A stretch of 64,000 nt of DNA from JAWXCM01 sp034408745 (GTDB taxonomy: Bacteria > Acidobacteriota > Terriglobia > Bryobacterales > Bryobacteraceae). Each line of letters starts with the position of its first letter. Position 1 is the first letter of the stretch. Positions 41,460-50,204 of this stretch are shown piece after piece. The stretch lies in the NCBI GenBank assembly GCA_034408745.1, contig JAWXCM010000401.1, positions 1 to 64,000 on the forward strand. Direction: 5' to 3'. The position numbers and the translations under genes were made by a program. The notes below the pieces were generated by a model. The model saw nothing but the letters and a program-made list of their open reading frames with translations, was not told where the DNA came from and ran no database searches.

Positions 41460-42407
41460 GTGCGACGCCACTACCGCCAGGGCCGGGGTGAAAGGAACTC
41501 GAAACGAAACGTGTGGGTTCTCGCGCTCTTCCTCGTGATGATTTCGGCCGCTTCCGCGCAAGGCACCAGTGTCGAGCGCGCCCTCCAATACCTGTCTGCG
41601 GAAGTCCCTCAATGGCCGATGAAGAACGGCTGTTTCTCCTGCCATAACAACGGCGACGGAGCTCGCGCGCTCTATGCCGCGGGGATCACCGGACCAGCCG
41701 CTTCCACCACCACATGGCTGCGCGCGCCAGCCGACTGGGGCAAAGGCAAAATGGATGGCGGCTCCAGCGACAAGACCCTGGCTCTGTACCAGTTCAGCGC
41801 CGCGCTGACGTCCGCGGTGGAGGCAGGCGTGCTTTCGGACCGCAAGGCGCTGAGGGACGCCGCACGCAGCCTCGCCGCCGTGCAGTCCGCCAGTGGGGCA
41901 TGGCGAGTCGACGACGAGGGCGAAGCACCGGGGTCGCCGGTCACGTGGGGCACAACGCTGGCCACTTACTTCGGTCGACGTACCTTGCTCGCGGCCGGTG
42001 GCTACGACGCAGAGGTCGCCCGCGCCGAGGCTTACCTTCGCAACGTAGAGCCGCGCCACACACCGGACGAAGCGGCAGTGCTGCTCGCATTACCAAACGA
42101 ACCCAATTTCCGGAAGCGCGCCGTGGAGCGATTCACCCGCATGCAGACCAGTGACGGGGGCTGGGGACCGCGCCAGTCGGCGCCGGCAGAGGTCTTCGAT
42201 ACCGCGTTGGTGCTGCTGGCGCTACAGGCTGCTGGCGAGAAAAGCCTCATCCCGCGGGGCCGCGAATTTCTCATCCGAACGCAGCAAAACTCTGGTGGCT
42301 GGCCCGAGACCACGCGTCCGTCGGGATCGCAAAGCTACGCGCAACACATCTCGACCACCGCGTGGGCGACCCTGGCCCTGTTAGCGACCGACCCGCAGAG
42401 GAAGTGA
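41460..42407 (+). CDS. Secreted CxxCH protein with squalene-cyclase-like repeats (second copy type)
   Basis: A 315-residue protein, GTG 41460 (a GTG at 41511 is a possible alternative start). A signal peptide (VWVLALFLVMISAASAQG) leads into a heme-c-type CFSCH motif (NGCFSCHNNGDG). The rest has QW-like motifs of prenyltransferase/squalene-cyclase barrels: QTSDGGWGPRQSAPAEVFDTALVLLAL and RTQQNSGGWPETTRPSGS. The composition parallels 7071-8069 (CxxCH first, then helical repeats with GGW turns), but local sequences differ, so they are distant homologues. The 3' end overlaps the convergent gene by 27 bp. Confidence 0.82.
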   Translation: MRRHYRQGRGERNSKRNVWVLALFLVMISAASAQGTSVERALQYLSAEVPQWPMKNGCFSCHNNGDGARALYAAGITGPAASTTTWLRAPADWGKGKMDGGSSDKTLALYQFSAALTSAVEAGVLSDRKALRDAARSLAAVQSASGAWRVDDEGEAPGSPVTWGTTLATYFGRRTLLAAGGYDAEVARAEAYLRNVEPRHTPDEAAVLLALPNEPNFRKRAVERFTRMQTSDGGWGPRQSAPAEVFDTALVLLALQAAGEKSLIPRGREFLIRTQQNSGGWPETTRPSGSQSYAQHISTTAWATLALLATDPQRK

Positions 42408-43424
42408 GATCACCTCGCGGGCAACCCGCCGGTCGACGCGGTCGAAAGCGTCGACTTCAAACGGCCGCCCGACCTTGTTCCCGGCCAGATCTTCGAGCGC
42501 GGTATCTACCTTAATGGAATGTTCGCCAGCGGTCCAGGGCTGATCGGGAACGAATCGCCATTCCCGCTCCTCCGTTCCGAGCACCGCTTTACCGGTGACA
42601 CCGTCCACCCAGATCAGGCGCAAAGCCAGCGCCGCGTCGAGAGGCTCGGGAAATGCGACCACCAGCGGATCCCGCGTGCTTGCAGCGACACTGCCGATCT
42701 TCCAGCCCGCAGGGTCGACTGGAGTCCGGTCCGCCTCCGTCACGCGAAACTCCTTGCGGTGTGCGGCGACCAGCGGAGCTCCCTCGGCATCCAGCCATTC
42801 GCGGCCGATCACAAGAGCGTACGAGTGCCCGGCCTCAATCGCAGGCCCGATGTCTTCCAGCGGCTTCACTCCACGCTTGATTCGCCCCGGATCGAAGAGC
42901 ACGGTCAGGCGACGCGCGTCCGCATCCCACATCTCCTGGTCGATTTCCAGAAACGGCAGTTCGACCGCCGTGCCGTCACTCTTCAGCAGACGAATGTGTT
43001 TCCACGCCTCGCCTCGATTCATCGAAGCGGAAAATTCGATGTAAAACTTGAGTTGATTTTCGGGAATTTCCGATACGCCCGGATAAACTCGCGTCACCTG
43101 CGCTTTGGAGACCAGCTCCACGCGCGGTGTCTCAAACCACGACTCGGCTCCACGAAACACGGCCCGAACTCGCATGCCTGGAGACAGCGGGAAGCGGGGT
43201 CGGAACGTGAGCGCCCCGGACCGCACCGCATATTCGCCCATCAGAGCGGGACTGTCCTTGCCGGAGCCCGCATACACCGCCAGCACCGATGCCCAGCCAT
43301 TTGGCGGAGCTTTCGCAGGAGGCGCCCACCCATGGACAACAAATAAGCCGTCCTGCATCTCGACCGAAACAGGTGCGGCCACCAGCATCGAAATGCAGGC
43401 GGCCGCTAAGAGGATGACTCGCAT
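42381..43424 (-). CDS. Secreted protein with Ig-like domains, hypothetical
   Basis: A 347-residue protein with signal peptide MRVILLAAACISMLVAAP. The sequence is beta-rich; the segment SEIPENQLKFYIEFSASMNRGEAWKHIRLL resembles bacterial Ig-like domain 5 (Big_5, a common pattern of IPENLLKFYIEFS-type proteins in these genomes) with FSPG-type hydrophobic strands. A second Ig-like module lies at about residues 240-330 (DPLVVAFPEPLDAAL, WTAGEHSIKVDTALEDLAGNKVG). Exact function unknown; probably surface-associated. It is one of a leftward pair with the next gene, 11 bp upstream. Confidence 0.78.
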   Translation of the reverse strand: MRVILLAAACISMLVAAPVSVEMQDGLFVVHGWAPPAKAPPNGWASVLAVYAGSGKDSPALMGEYAVRSGALTFRPRFPLSPGMRVRAVFRGAESWFETPRVELVSKAQVTRVYPGVSEIPENQLKFYIEFSASMNRGEAWKHIRLLKSDGTAVELPFLEIDQEMWDADARRLTVLFDPGRIKRGVKPLEDIGPAIEAGHSYALVIGREWLDAEGAPLVAAHRKEFRVTEADRTPVDPAGWKIGSVAASTRDPLVVAFPEPLDAALALRLIWVDGVTGKAVLGTEEREWRFVPDQPWTAGEHSIKVDTALEDLAGNKVGRPFEVDAFDRVDRRVAREVISLPLRVGR

Positions 43425-43435
43425 CAGACTATGAA

Positions 43436-44542
43436 CTACGGCAGGGCGATGGTGTGCAGGTCGAGCGTGCCGCTTGCGTCGGTCAGCAGGAGCGCGTGAC
43501 CTTCGTCCAGCTTGTCGAGCTGCTGAACGCCCTTCAGCGTGGCGATGGTCTCGTAAGGAACACCCTTCTTTTCCGTCTGCGCCGTGATGCCTTCGTACGA
43601 TTCCAGCTTCTCCGCCGGCAGCTTCATCACGCCGCGGCTGCTGTTGGCCATGAGAATGAACTGGCCGCCGTCCTTCTTGTACGTGATCATGTCGAGCGGG
43701 CGGTTGCGATTGCCCAGTTCGGCGATGGTGGTGCCCTTCACTTTGGCGCCCGGCTTCAGTTCCGACACCGGGATGCGAACCAGCGGCGTGCAGGTATAGG
43801 CCGCCAGGATGTGCTGCTTGCCGGCGATGTCGTAGTTCACGAACGTGCGAACGGGAGCGTTGGTCTCAAATCGGCCATGCGCACCGTGGAAGATCTCGAT
43901 GCCCGCGCCCTTGTCGACTGCGGCGAACGGATACGGAATGACGCGCAGTGTGGAGGAGAACTCTTCGTTGGACAGGCCGGCGACGATCACTTTTCCGTCG
44001 ACGAAGCCGAGGTCGGTGATCGACTCCAGCCGGCGATTGGCCCCGCGCTGATCCTTCGCATTCTCGTCCGGCGCGTTAGGCAGCGACACCCGCGCGAACT
44101 TCACGTTATCCATGGACACTTCTGTCAGCTTGCCGCTGGCGTCGGTGCGCAGGATGACAGGCGTAGCCTCCGGCCCGCGGCCGCGCGACACAGAAATGTA
44201 GACCTTTTTCGATACCGGGTTCACGATCACGTCGTTGATGAGAATCTGATCCGCGGTGGTGCCGAGCGCGGCTGCGATCTTCAGATTCAGTTCCTTGATT
44301 TCGATCGGCTCCGCATTCTTCGCAGCCTTCGTGTCGCCCGTGTCGATGGCGACAATCGAAGCTCCCAGCGAATCGCCGATGAAGAGGATTCCGTTGGGGC
44401 CAAAAGCGAGCGGACCCGCGGAGCGAAGCGCTGCCTTTCCAGCTTGTAAACCAACGGTGTTGGCGGAAAATGCCGCTGCGGCAGAAGCGCAGACGACGAT
44501 AGCGGTTCGAACAAACGCGGATCGCAGGAACATGGCGTTCAC
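43436..44542 (-). CDS. Secreted protein of unknown function, beta-propeller-like
   Basis: A 368-residue protein with signal peptide SAFVRTAIVVCASAAAAFSAN. The body has repeated strand-turn-strand segments (LAFGPNGILFIGDSLGASIVAIDTGD, KKVYISVSRG, LRVIPYPFAAVDKG, HILAAYTCTPLVRIPVSELKPG, GQFILMANSSRGVMKL) that look like an irregular beta-propeller. No catalytic motif is recognised. It is 11 bp upstream of the Ig-like gene on the same strand. The 144 bp separating it from the divergent beta-helix gene must hold both promoters (ctataTAATtg lies in front of the latter). Confidence 0.78.
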   Translation of the reverse strand: MNAMFLRSAFVRTAIVVCASAAAAFSANTVGLQAGKAALRSAGPLAFGPNGILFIGDSLGASIVAIDTGDTKAAKNAEPIEIKELNLKIAAALGTTADQILINDVIVNPVSKKVYISVSRGRGPEATPVILRTDASGKLTEVSMDNVKFARVSLPNAPDENAKDQRGANRRLESITDLGFVDGKVIVAGLSNEEFSSTLRVIPYPFAAVDKGAGIEIFHGAHGRFETNAPVRTFVNYDIAGKQHILAAYTCTPLVRIPVSELKPGAKVKGTTIAELGNRNRPLDMITYKKDGGQFILMANSSRGVMKLPAEKLESYEGITAQTEKKGVPYETIATLKGVQQLDKLDEGHALLLTDASGTLDLHTIALP

Positions 44543-44686
44543 AAATCCTCCCGGGCAGACGTGACTGGTACGGCCAGAACCTGACTGTACTCGTATGTCT
44601 GGCGAAGGAGTTTACAGCAGGGTTACCCGCGATGTTTCAGGCAATGCATTTTCAACGGCGTCGGCTATATAATTGAGACCTTTCCC

Positions 44687-46627
44687 ATGCGCACCGTTGC
44701 CTTGCTGATACTCTCCGCCTGGGCCCTGACTGCCCAGAACTCGACCCGCCCCGGCCGGTTCCATGTCGAGCACCCCACCCTGTTGAACCTCGGGTTCGAA
44801 TGGCTGATTGAAGGGGACGCGAACCGGAACGCCGCGGTGGAGGTACGCTTCCGTAAAGCGGGCACCGAGACGTGGCGCCCGGGGCTGCCGCTGCTGCGGA
44901 TCGGTGGCGAAAAGGTCTACCGCATGCGCGAGGAGATGACCTACACGGTGCCCGAAGGCTTCGCCGGCAGCATCCTCAATCTGGAGCCCGGCACCAGCTA
45001 CGAATGCGAGTTCACGCTGCAGGACCCAGACGGCGTGACCGGAGGTCAGGCGCAGCAGCGGGTCACCGTCTCCACGCGGACGGAGCCGAAATCGTCCGCT
45101 GGCGGCCGCGTGCTCCACGTGTATCCCAACGACCACGAGGGAAAGAAGCTGGAGCCGAACTTCATTGGACTCAAGGCCGCTTATTACGGTGAAGGCCGCG
45201 GCGACTGGACCTCGGTTCGAATGAACAGGGTCCAGCCTGGCGACACCATCCTGGTCCACGCCGGACTCTACCGGCCGGAACGCTACAACTATGTGGACCC
45301 GCTCAGCGCGCCGTTCACCGGGTCGTGGTCGCTGGCTCAGAAAGGTACGGCTGAGAAGCCCATCACCATAAAGGGAGCGGGCGATGGTGAGGCCATCTTC
45401 GACGGCGCGGGCAATGCTCGGCTGTTTGAGGTGATGGCGACGAGCCACCACATCTTTGAAGGGCTGACGTTCCGCAATACCGAAGTTGCCATCTTCGCCG
45501 GAGAAAAGGACGTGCTGGGCGCCGTCGCGCTCACGGTGCGTAACTGCCGCTTTGAAGACATCGGCGTCGGCATCTGGACCGAGAACGCCGGGTCGCGCGA
45601 CTTCTTCATTTCAGACAATCTGTTCCTCGGGCGCGAAGACCAGATGCGCCTCATCGGATGGAATCAGGCCGGTTCGCGGGCCGCGGGCATTTACCCGTCG
45701 CATCTGCTGAAGAGCTTCTTCGCGGTCAAGGTTTATGGTCCTGGCCACATCATCGCGCACAATGCGGTCGCCTACTTTCACGACGCCATCTGCATCTCCA
45801 CCTACGGGCCACCCGATGCCGACCCGGAGCGCCGCGCCTCTTCCATCGACATCTACAACAACGACATTCACCTGACCAATGACGACTTCATTGAGTCCGA
45901 CGGCGGCGCGCATAACATCCGCGTGTTCGGCAACCGAGGCGTGAACGCCGCGCACAACGGCTACAGCGCCCAGCCCATGTTTGGTGGCCCGGTCTACTTC
46001 ATGCGCAACGTGCTGTATCATGTGCCGGGCGGCGGGGCTTTCAAGCTCGGTGCCAAGCCAGCCGGCATTATCGCGTATCACAACACCATGATCGGCGAGC
46101 AGACGGCCACCGATCCCTACACCAACGCACACTTCCGGAATAATTTGTTTCTTGGCCGCGATGCGCCGAATCGAGGCGTCATGGTGTGGGCGAATGCCAC
46201 AGGAAACTTCAGCAGCGACTACAACGGCTACCGCCCGAACAAGAACGTGAAGGCGCAGTACCGGTGGCTGGCGCCGGCTGCGGGCAAAGTGGTTTACGAG
46301 CCGAAAGAGGCGGACTGGCGCGCGTTTGCCACTTTGGCCGAGTTTCGCGAGGCCACCGGACAGGAAGCCCACGGAATTGAAGTGGATTTCGACATTTTTG
46401 AGAAGCTGGCCCCGGACGATCCGGCCCAGCGGTATCGCGTGTATCATTCCATGGATCTGAATTTTCGTCTCAATCCGAACGGCAAGGCGGTGGATGCGGG
46501 AGCCGTGCTGCCGACGGTGAATGACAACTTCACCGGCAAAGCACCGGATCTGGGAGCACTGGAGGTAGGACAGCCGGCACCGCACTACGGTCCTCGCTGG
46601 ATTACCTGGAATCCGTTCTATCGCTAG
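44687..46627 (+). CDS. Secreted right-handed beta-helix (pectate-lyase-like) protein
   Basis: A 646-residue protein. Signal peptide MRTVALLILSAWALTAQ; residues 20-130 form a fibronectin/Ig-like module (NLGFEWLIEGDANRNAAVEVRFR, GTSYECEFTLQDPDG). From about residue 150 the regular parallel beta-helix repeats begin (VQPGDTILVHAGLYRPERYN, GTAEKPITIKGAGDGEAIFDGAG, HHIFEGLTFRNTEVAIF, IDIYNNDIHLTNDDFIESDGG, NIRVFGNRGVNAAHNG), ending with NARPDLGALE-like text (FTGKAPDLGALEVG). This is typical of DUF1565/right-handed beta-helix polysaccharide-binding or lyase proteins. Substrate unknown; expected outside the cell. Confidence 0.87.
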   Translation: MRTVALLILSAWALTAQNSTRPGRFHVEHPTLLNLGFEWLIEGDANRNAAVEVRFRKAGTETWRPGLPLLRIGGEKVYRMREEMTYTVPEGFAGSILNLEPGTSYECEFTLQDPDGVTGGQAQQRVTVSTRTEPKSSAGGRVLHVYPNDHEGKKLEPNFIGLKAAYYGEGRGDWTSVRMNRVQPGDTILVHAGLYRPERYNYVDPLSAPFTGSWSLAQKGTAEKPITIKGAGDGEAIFDGAGNARLFEVMATSHHIFEGLTFRNTEVAIFAGEKDVLGAVALTVRNCRFEDIGVGIWTENAGSRDFFISDNLFLGREDQMRLIGWNQAGSRAAGIYPSHLLKSFFAVKVYGPGHIIAHNAVAYFHDAICISTYGPPDADPERRASSIDIYNNDIHLTNDDFIESDGGAHNIRVFGNRGVNAAHNGYSAQPMFGGPVYFMRNVLYHVPGGGAFKLGAKPAGIIAYHNTMIGEQTATDPYTNAHFRNNLFLGRDAPNRGVMVWANATGNFSSDYNGYRPNKNVKAQYRWLAPAAGKVVYEPKEADWRAFATLAEFREATGQEAHGIEVDFDIFEKLAPDDPAQRYRVYHSMDLNFRLNPNGKAVDAGAVLPTVNDNFTGKAPDLGALEVGQPAPHYGPRWITWNPFYR

Positions 46628-46657
46628 ACACCACGAGCCAGTTAAAATCGGTACTGC

Positions 46658-47320
46658 GTGAACATTACGATATCCAAGGAGAACTACCTCAAGGCTATAG
46701 CTGAGGCGCAGTCAGAAGGTGAGACCGTAATTGCCGCGAGCCTTGCGCGCTGGCTGAACGTTTCTCCTCCTGCAGTCACCGCGGCTATTAAGCGCCTGCG
46801 CCGCGACGATCTCATTGGGGTCGCCGACGCTGGTGAGATCACGCTGACGGCCGCGGGGCAGACCATCGCGAACCGCGTGTTGAACCGCCACCACCTCATT
46901 GAACGCATGCTGAGCGAACTGTTCGGCATGGAGTGGTATCAGGTGCACGACGAAGCCGAGCAGCTGGAACACGCCGTGAGCGAGGAGTTCGAACGCAGAC
47001 TGCAGGACCGACTGGGAGCCGAGGACGTGGCGTGCCCTCATGGCAACCGCGTTTCCCTCGATTCCCCCGAGGAGCGCCGCAAGCGCGGCTGGCAGAAGCT
47101 GGACGAAGTGTCGCCGGAGACTCAGGTGCGCGTGATGAGCGTGTACGAGCGGGACCGGCGGCTGCTGGAATATCTGGATAACCTGGGCGTTCGGCCAGGC
47201 GCCGAGGTGCGCATTCTGTCGCGCAATTACGACGAGACCATCACCCTGCAGGTCGGCGGCGAGACGGTGCCTCTCGGCGTGTCGGCAGCAACCCGCATCT
47301 GGGCCGCGCCCCTGCGGTAG
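46658..47320 (+). CDS. DtxR/MntR-family metal-dependent regulator
   Basis: A 220-residue regulator starting with GTG (MNITISKENYLKAIAEAQ). A winged HTH covers residues 1-65 (VIAASLARWLNVSPPAVTAAIKRLRRDDLI), followed by the dimerisation/metal-binding region (LNRHHLIERMLSELFGMEWYQVHDEAEQLEHAVSEEF, ACPHGN). A FeoA-like SH3 domain is at about 150-220 (LGVRPGAEVRILSRNYDETITLQVGGETVPLGV). The family represses iron or manganese uptake and storage genes when metal is abundant. The siderophore receptor at 36153 is a plausible target but the regulatory link is not shown. Confidence 0.9.
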   Translation: MNITISKENYLKAIAEAQSEGETVIAASLARWLNVSPPAVTAAIKRLRRDDLIGVADAGEITLTAAGQTIANRVLNRHHLIERMLSELFGMEWYQVHDEAEQLEHAVSEEFERRLQDRLGAEDVACPHGNRVSLDSPEERRKRGWQKLDEVSPETQVRVMSVYERDRRLLEYLDNLGVRPGAEVRILSRNYDETITLQVGGETVPLGVSAATRIWAAPLR

Positions 47321-47326
47321 GCGGGA

Positions 47327-48280
47327 TCAGGCGGCCCCGGCCGAAGCCGCGCCCACACGGGGTCGAAAATACTCCAGAGTGCTCTTCAGTCCGTCTTCGA
47401 GCAGCACTTCGGGTTCCCACCCAAGAATCGCCCTGGCACGCCCGATATCCGGCTGACGGCGCTTTGGATCATCCTGCGGCAGCTGCTCATACACGAGCCT
47501 TCCTGCTTCGCCCGTAAGCCTGCGGATGGCCTCGGCGAACTCCAGAATCGTCATCTCTCGCGGGTTGCCCAGGTTTACCGGAAAGGGCTCCTCGCTGTGC
47601 AGCAGCAGGAACAGTCCGCGGACCATGTCCGACACATAGCAGAAGCTGCGAGTCTGCGAGCCGTCGCCATAAATCGTCATCGCCTGGCCGTTCAGCACCT
47701 GGTCGACGAACGCGGGCACCACACGCCCGTCCTTCAACTGCATGCGCGGACCGTACGTGTTGAAGATGCGCGCAATCGTAGTGCGCACGCCGTGGACACG
47801 GTGGTACGCCATCGTGATGGCCTCGGCGTAGCGCTTGCTCTCGTCGTAGCAGGAGCGCGGACCCACAGGGTTCACGTTGCCCCAGTAGGACTCCTTCTGC
47901 GGATGCTCCAGTGGGTCGCCGTAGCACTCAGACGTTGAGGTGAGCAGGAACCGAGCCCCGTGATGAAGCGCCAGTTCCAGCATGTTGCGAGTGGCCGTGG
48001 AACCCGATTCCAGAGTCTCGATCGGGTGCGCCAGGTATTCCTTCGGGCTGGCCAGTGAGGCCATGTGGAACACGCAGTCGACGCGTCCTTCCACTTCCAC
48101 CGGACGGGTCACATCGATCTGCTCAAACTGGAAACTGCGATTGCCGCTCAAATGTTCGATATTCTCGAGCGACCCGGTGATCAGGTTATCGAGAGCAACT
48201 ACCTGATTACCCCGTTCCAGCAGGTAATCGCACATGTGGGAGCCGATGAAGCCCGCTCCCCCGGAGATAACATAACGCAA
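47327..48280 (-). CDS. UDP-glucuronic acid decarboxylase (UDP-xylose synthase)
   Basis: A 317-residue short-chain-dehydrogenase-type sugar-nucleotide enzyme. Signature motifs: NAD-binding SGGAGFIGSHMCDYL, the TSTSECYGDPLEHPQ catalytic Ser/Thr block, SCYDESKRYAE (YxxxK pair), VRTTIARIFNTYGPRM and YVSDMVRGLFLLLH. It decarboxylates UDP-glucuronate to UDP-xylose for surface polysaccharide or modified lipid synthesis. The TTG at 48280 is chosen as start because a ribosome site (GGAGG) lies about 8 bp upstream and it gives the standard MRYVISGGAGF N-terminus; the frame is open further upstream but without family sequence. Convergent with the DtxR gene; divergent from the Fe-S protein. Confidence 0.92.
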   Translation of the reverse strand: MRYVISGGAGFIGSHMCDYLLERGNQVVALDNLITGSLENIEHLSGNRSFQFEQIDVTRPVEVEGRVDCVFHMASLASPKEYLAHPIETLESGSTATRNMLELALHHGARFLLTSTSECYGDPLEHPQKESYWGNVNPVGPRSCYDESKRYAEAITMAYHRVHGVRTTIARIFNTYGPRMQLKDGRVVPAFVDQVLNGQAMTIYGDGSQTRSFCYVSDMVRGLFLLLHSEEPFPVNLGNPREMTILEFAEAIRRLTGEAGRLVYEQLPQDDPKRRQPDIGRARAILGWEPEVLLEDGLKSTLEYFRPRVGAASAGAA

Positions 48281-48359
48281 TCGCAAAGCCTCCACATTGA
48301 TGTTATCAGCCGGTACCGACGCAACGCCCCTCAATGGACCCGCGTGATACAGTCTGGTC

Positions 48360-50204
48360 GTGTCCTGGTTTGAAACGGCTCTGTTCCTGGCGCTTCTCGT
48401 TTTGTCCGCAGGCCTGTTCTGGCGGCGGCTGTCCCCGGTGATCGCGATTATTCGTGCGTCGAAACCCGATCCCGGCTTTGTCTGGGGCTCCACTGCGGCG
48501 CGTGTTTACACGTTTGTGTGGGAGGTTCTTTGTCAGGGTAAGGTGATTCGGGAGCGTCCTTTGCCGGGCTTTGCGCACGCTCTGGTGTTCTGGGGCTTCC
48601 TGGCGTTCTCAGTGGTGACGCTCGATCACCTGGCCGCGGGAGTGCACCTGGATTTGCTTCAGCCCGACGGCCTGCCTGGGCGCGTTTACTTCGCTCTGGC
48701 GGGAGGGTTCGCGGTTGCGGTTGCGGTGTCGATAGCCGGGCTCTTCATTCGCCGGTTCGTGGTGCGCCCGCGCTGGCTCGGGCCGGTGTCGAAGGAATCG
48801 GGCATTATCGCCATGTTGATCCTGACGTTGATGCTCACTTACCTGGCCGCGTGGCTGTGGATTCCGGAGGACACCGCGGCGGGCCGAGTCAACTGGTGGG
48901 CCCATACACTGGCGCTGCTGGTATTCCTGCCGATGATTCCGCACACCAAGCATCTCCATTTGCTGCTCAGTCCCGCCACGGTATTCCTCAAACGCAATGG
49001 CTTCAGCCAGATTCCGCCGCTGGAAGGCGACGAGGACTTCGGCATCGAAACAGGCAGGGACCTGACCAGTTTGGTTGCGCTCCAGGCGTTCAGCTGCGTC
49101 GAGTGCGGCCGTTGTACCGAGCATTGCCCGGCCAGCAACACAGGCAAGCTCCTCGACCCGAAGCAGATCATCCTCGGTGTTCGACGATACCTGCGGGATC
49201 ACGGCGCCAACGGGGAAGCGCCCATTGTTGGAAACGACTATGTGCCGGAGGAAATGCTGTGGCAGTGCACCTCCTGCGGCGCCTGTGAATATCAGTGCCC
49301 CGTCGGCATCCAGCACCTGCCCATCATCATCGGCATGCGCCGAGGCCTGGTGAATACCGGCAAATGGGAAGACGAATATGGCGAAAAGCTTTTCCTTTCC
49401 GTCGAAAAGTATGGGAATTCGCTGGGATTCTCCAGCTCTGAACGCGATAAATTCATCGCGAAGAACCAGCTGCCCGCGTTCGACGGCTCCCAGGAATACT
49501 GCCTCTGGCTGGGCTGCATGGGCTCCTACGACCCCAACGGCCGCGAAATCATAGTGGCGCTTTCCCGCGTGCTCAACCACCTGGGCGTGACGTGGGGCGT
49601 GCTGAAGAAAGAGCGTTGTACGGGCGACCCGGTGCGGCGGCTTGGCAACGATCTGCTGGTCTCAGGGCTCGCCGAATTTAACGCGACTCAGCTAAAAACA
49701 GCAAAGAAGGTCCTCACCATCTGCCCGCACTGTGTACGCACCATGGTGGAGGACTGGAAAGAGTTCGGCGTCCAGGTGGACGTGGAGCATCACAGCGAGT
49801 TCCTCGCGAGGCATATCGACTCGCTGCCTCCGGCACCAGCTTCGGACAGCACTACCGCGTTCCACGACCCCTGCTATCTCGGCCGGTATGGCGATTCCTA
49901 CGACGCTCCTCGCCAGGTGATTGGTACCGCGGTTGTCGTCGACCCCGAGCGCTCCAGAGAACGAGGCTTTTGTTGCGGGGCGGGCGGTGGCCGCATGTTC
50001 CTCGGCGAAGAGCCTGGTAAGCGGGTCAATGTCGAACGCGCCGGGCAACTGATCGCGACGGGAGCAGGCACCATCGCCGCGGCCTGCCCGTTCTGCAATT
50101 CGATGTTCCGGGATGCCCTGACGCAAATCGCGCCAGCCACGGGCGGCCCGAAACTGCTCGACATTGCGCAAATTGCGGCGGCTCGTCTGCCCGAGTCGCG
50201 TTAA
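48360..50204 (+). CDS. Membrane Fe-S oxidoreductase (ETF:menaquinone oxidoreductase-like)
   Basis: A 614-residue fusion. The N-terminal half has five or six TM helices with a nitrate-reductase-gamma/HdrE-like cytochrome b pattern (FAHALVFWGFLAFSVVTLDHL, RVNWWAHTLALLVFLPMIPHTKHLHLLLSP, with His pairs). Then two ferredoxin-type 4Fe-4S motifs (CVECGRCTEHCPAS, CTSCGACEYQCPVG) precede two CCG/DUF224 domains (CLWLGCMGS...ICPHC and HDPCYLGRY...FCCGAGGGRMF...CPFCNSMF). This is the architecture of HdrD/GlpC-type quinone reductases and of EMO, which passes electrons from ETF (fatty-acid oxidation) to menaquinone. No etfAB genes are adjacent. GTG start. Confidence 0.88.
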   Translation: MSWFETALFLALLVLSAGLFWRRLSPVIAIIRASKPDPGFVWGSTAARVYTFVWEVLCQGKVIRERPLPGFAHALVFWGFLAFSVVTLDHLAAGVHLDLLQPDGLPGRVYFALAGGFAVAVAVSIAGLFIRRFVVRPRWLGPVSKESGIIAMLILTLMLTYLAAWLWIPEDTAAGRVNWWAHTLALLVFLPMIPHTKHLHLLLSPATVFLKRNGFSQIPPLEGDEDFGIETGRDLTSLVALQAFSCVECGRCTEHCPASNTGKLLDPKQIILGVRRYLRDHGANGEAPIVGNDYVPEEMLWQCTSCGACEYQCPVGIQHLPIIIGMRRGLVNTGKWEDEYGEKLFLSVEKYGNSLGFSSSERDKFIAKNQLPAFDGSQEYCLWLGCMGSYDPNGREIIVALSRVLNHLGVTWGVLKKERCTGDPVRRLGNDLLVSGLAEFNATQLKTAKKVLTICPHCVRTMVEDWKEFGVQVDVEHHSEFLARHIDSLPPAPASDSTTAFHDPCYLGRYGDSYDAPRQVIGTAVVVDPERSRERGFCCGAGGGRMFLGEEPGKRVNVERAGQLIATGAGTIAAACPFCNSMFRDALTQIAPATGGPKLLDIAQIAAARLPESR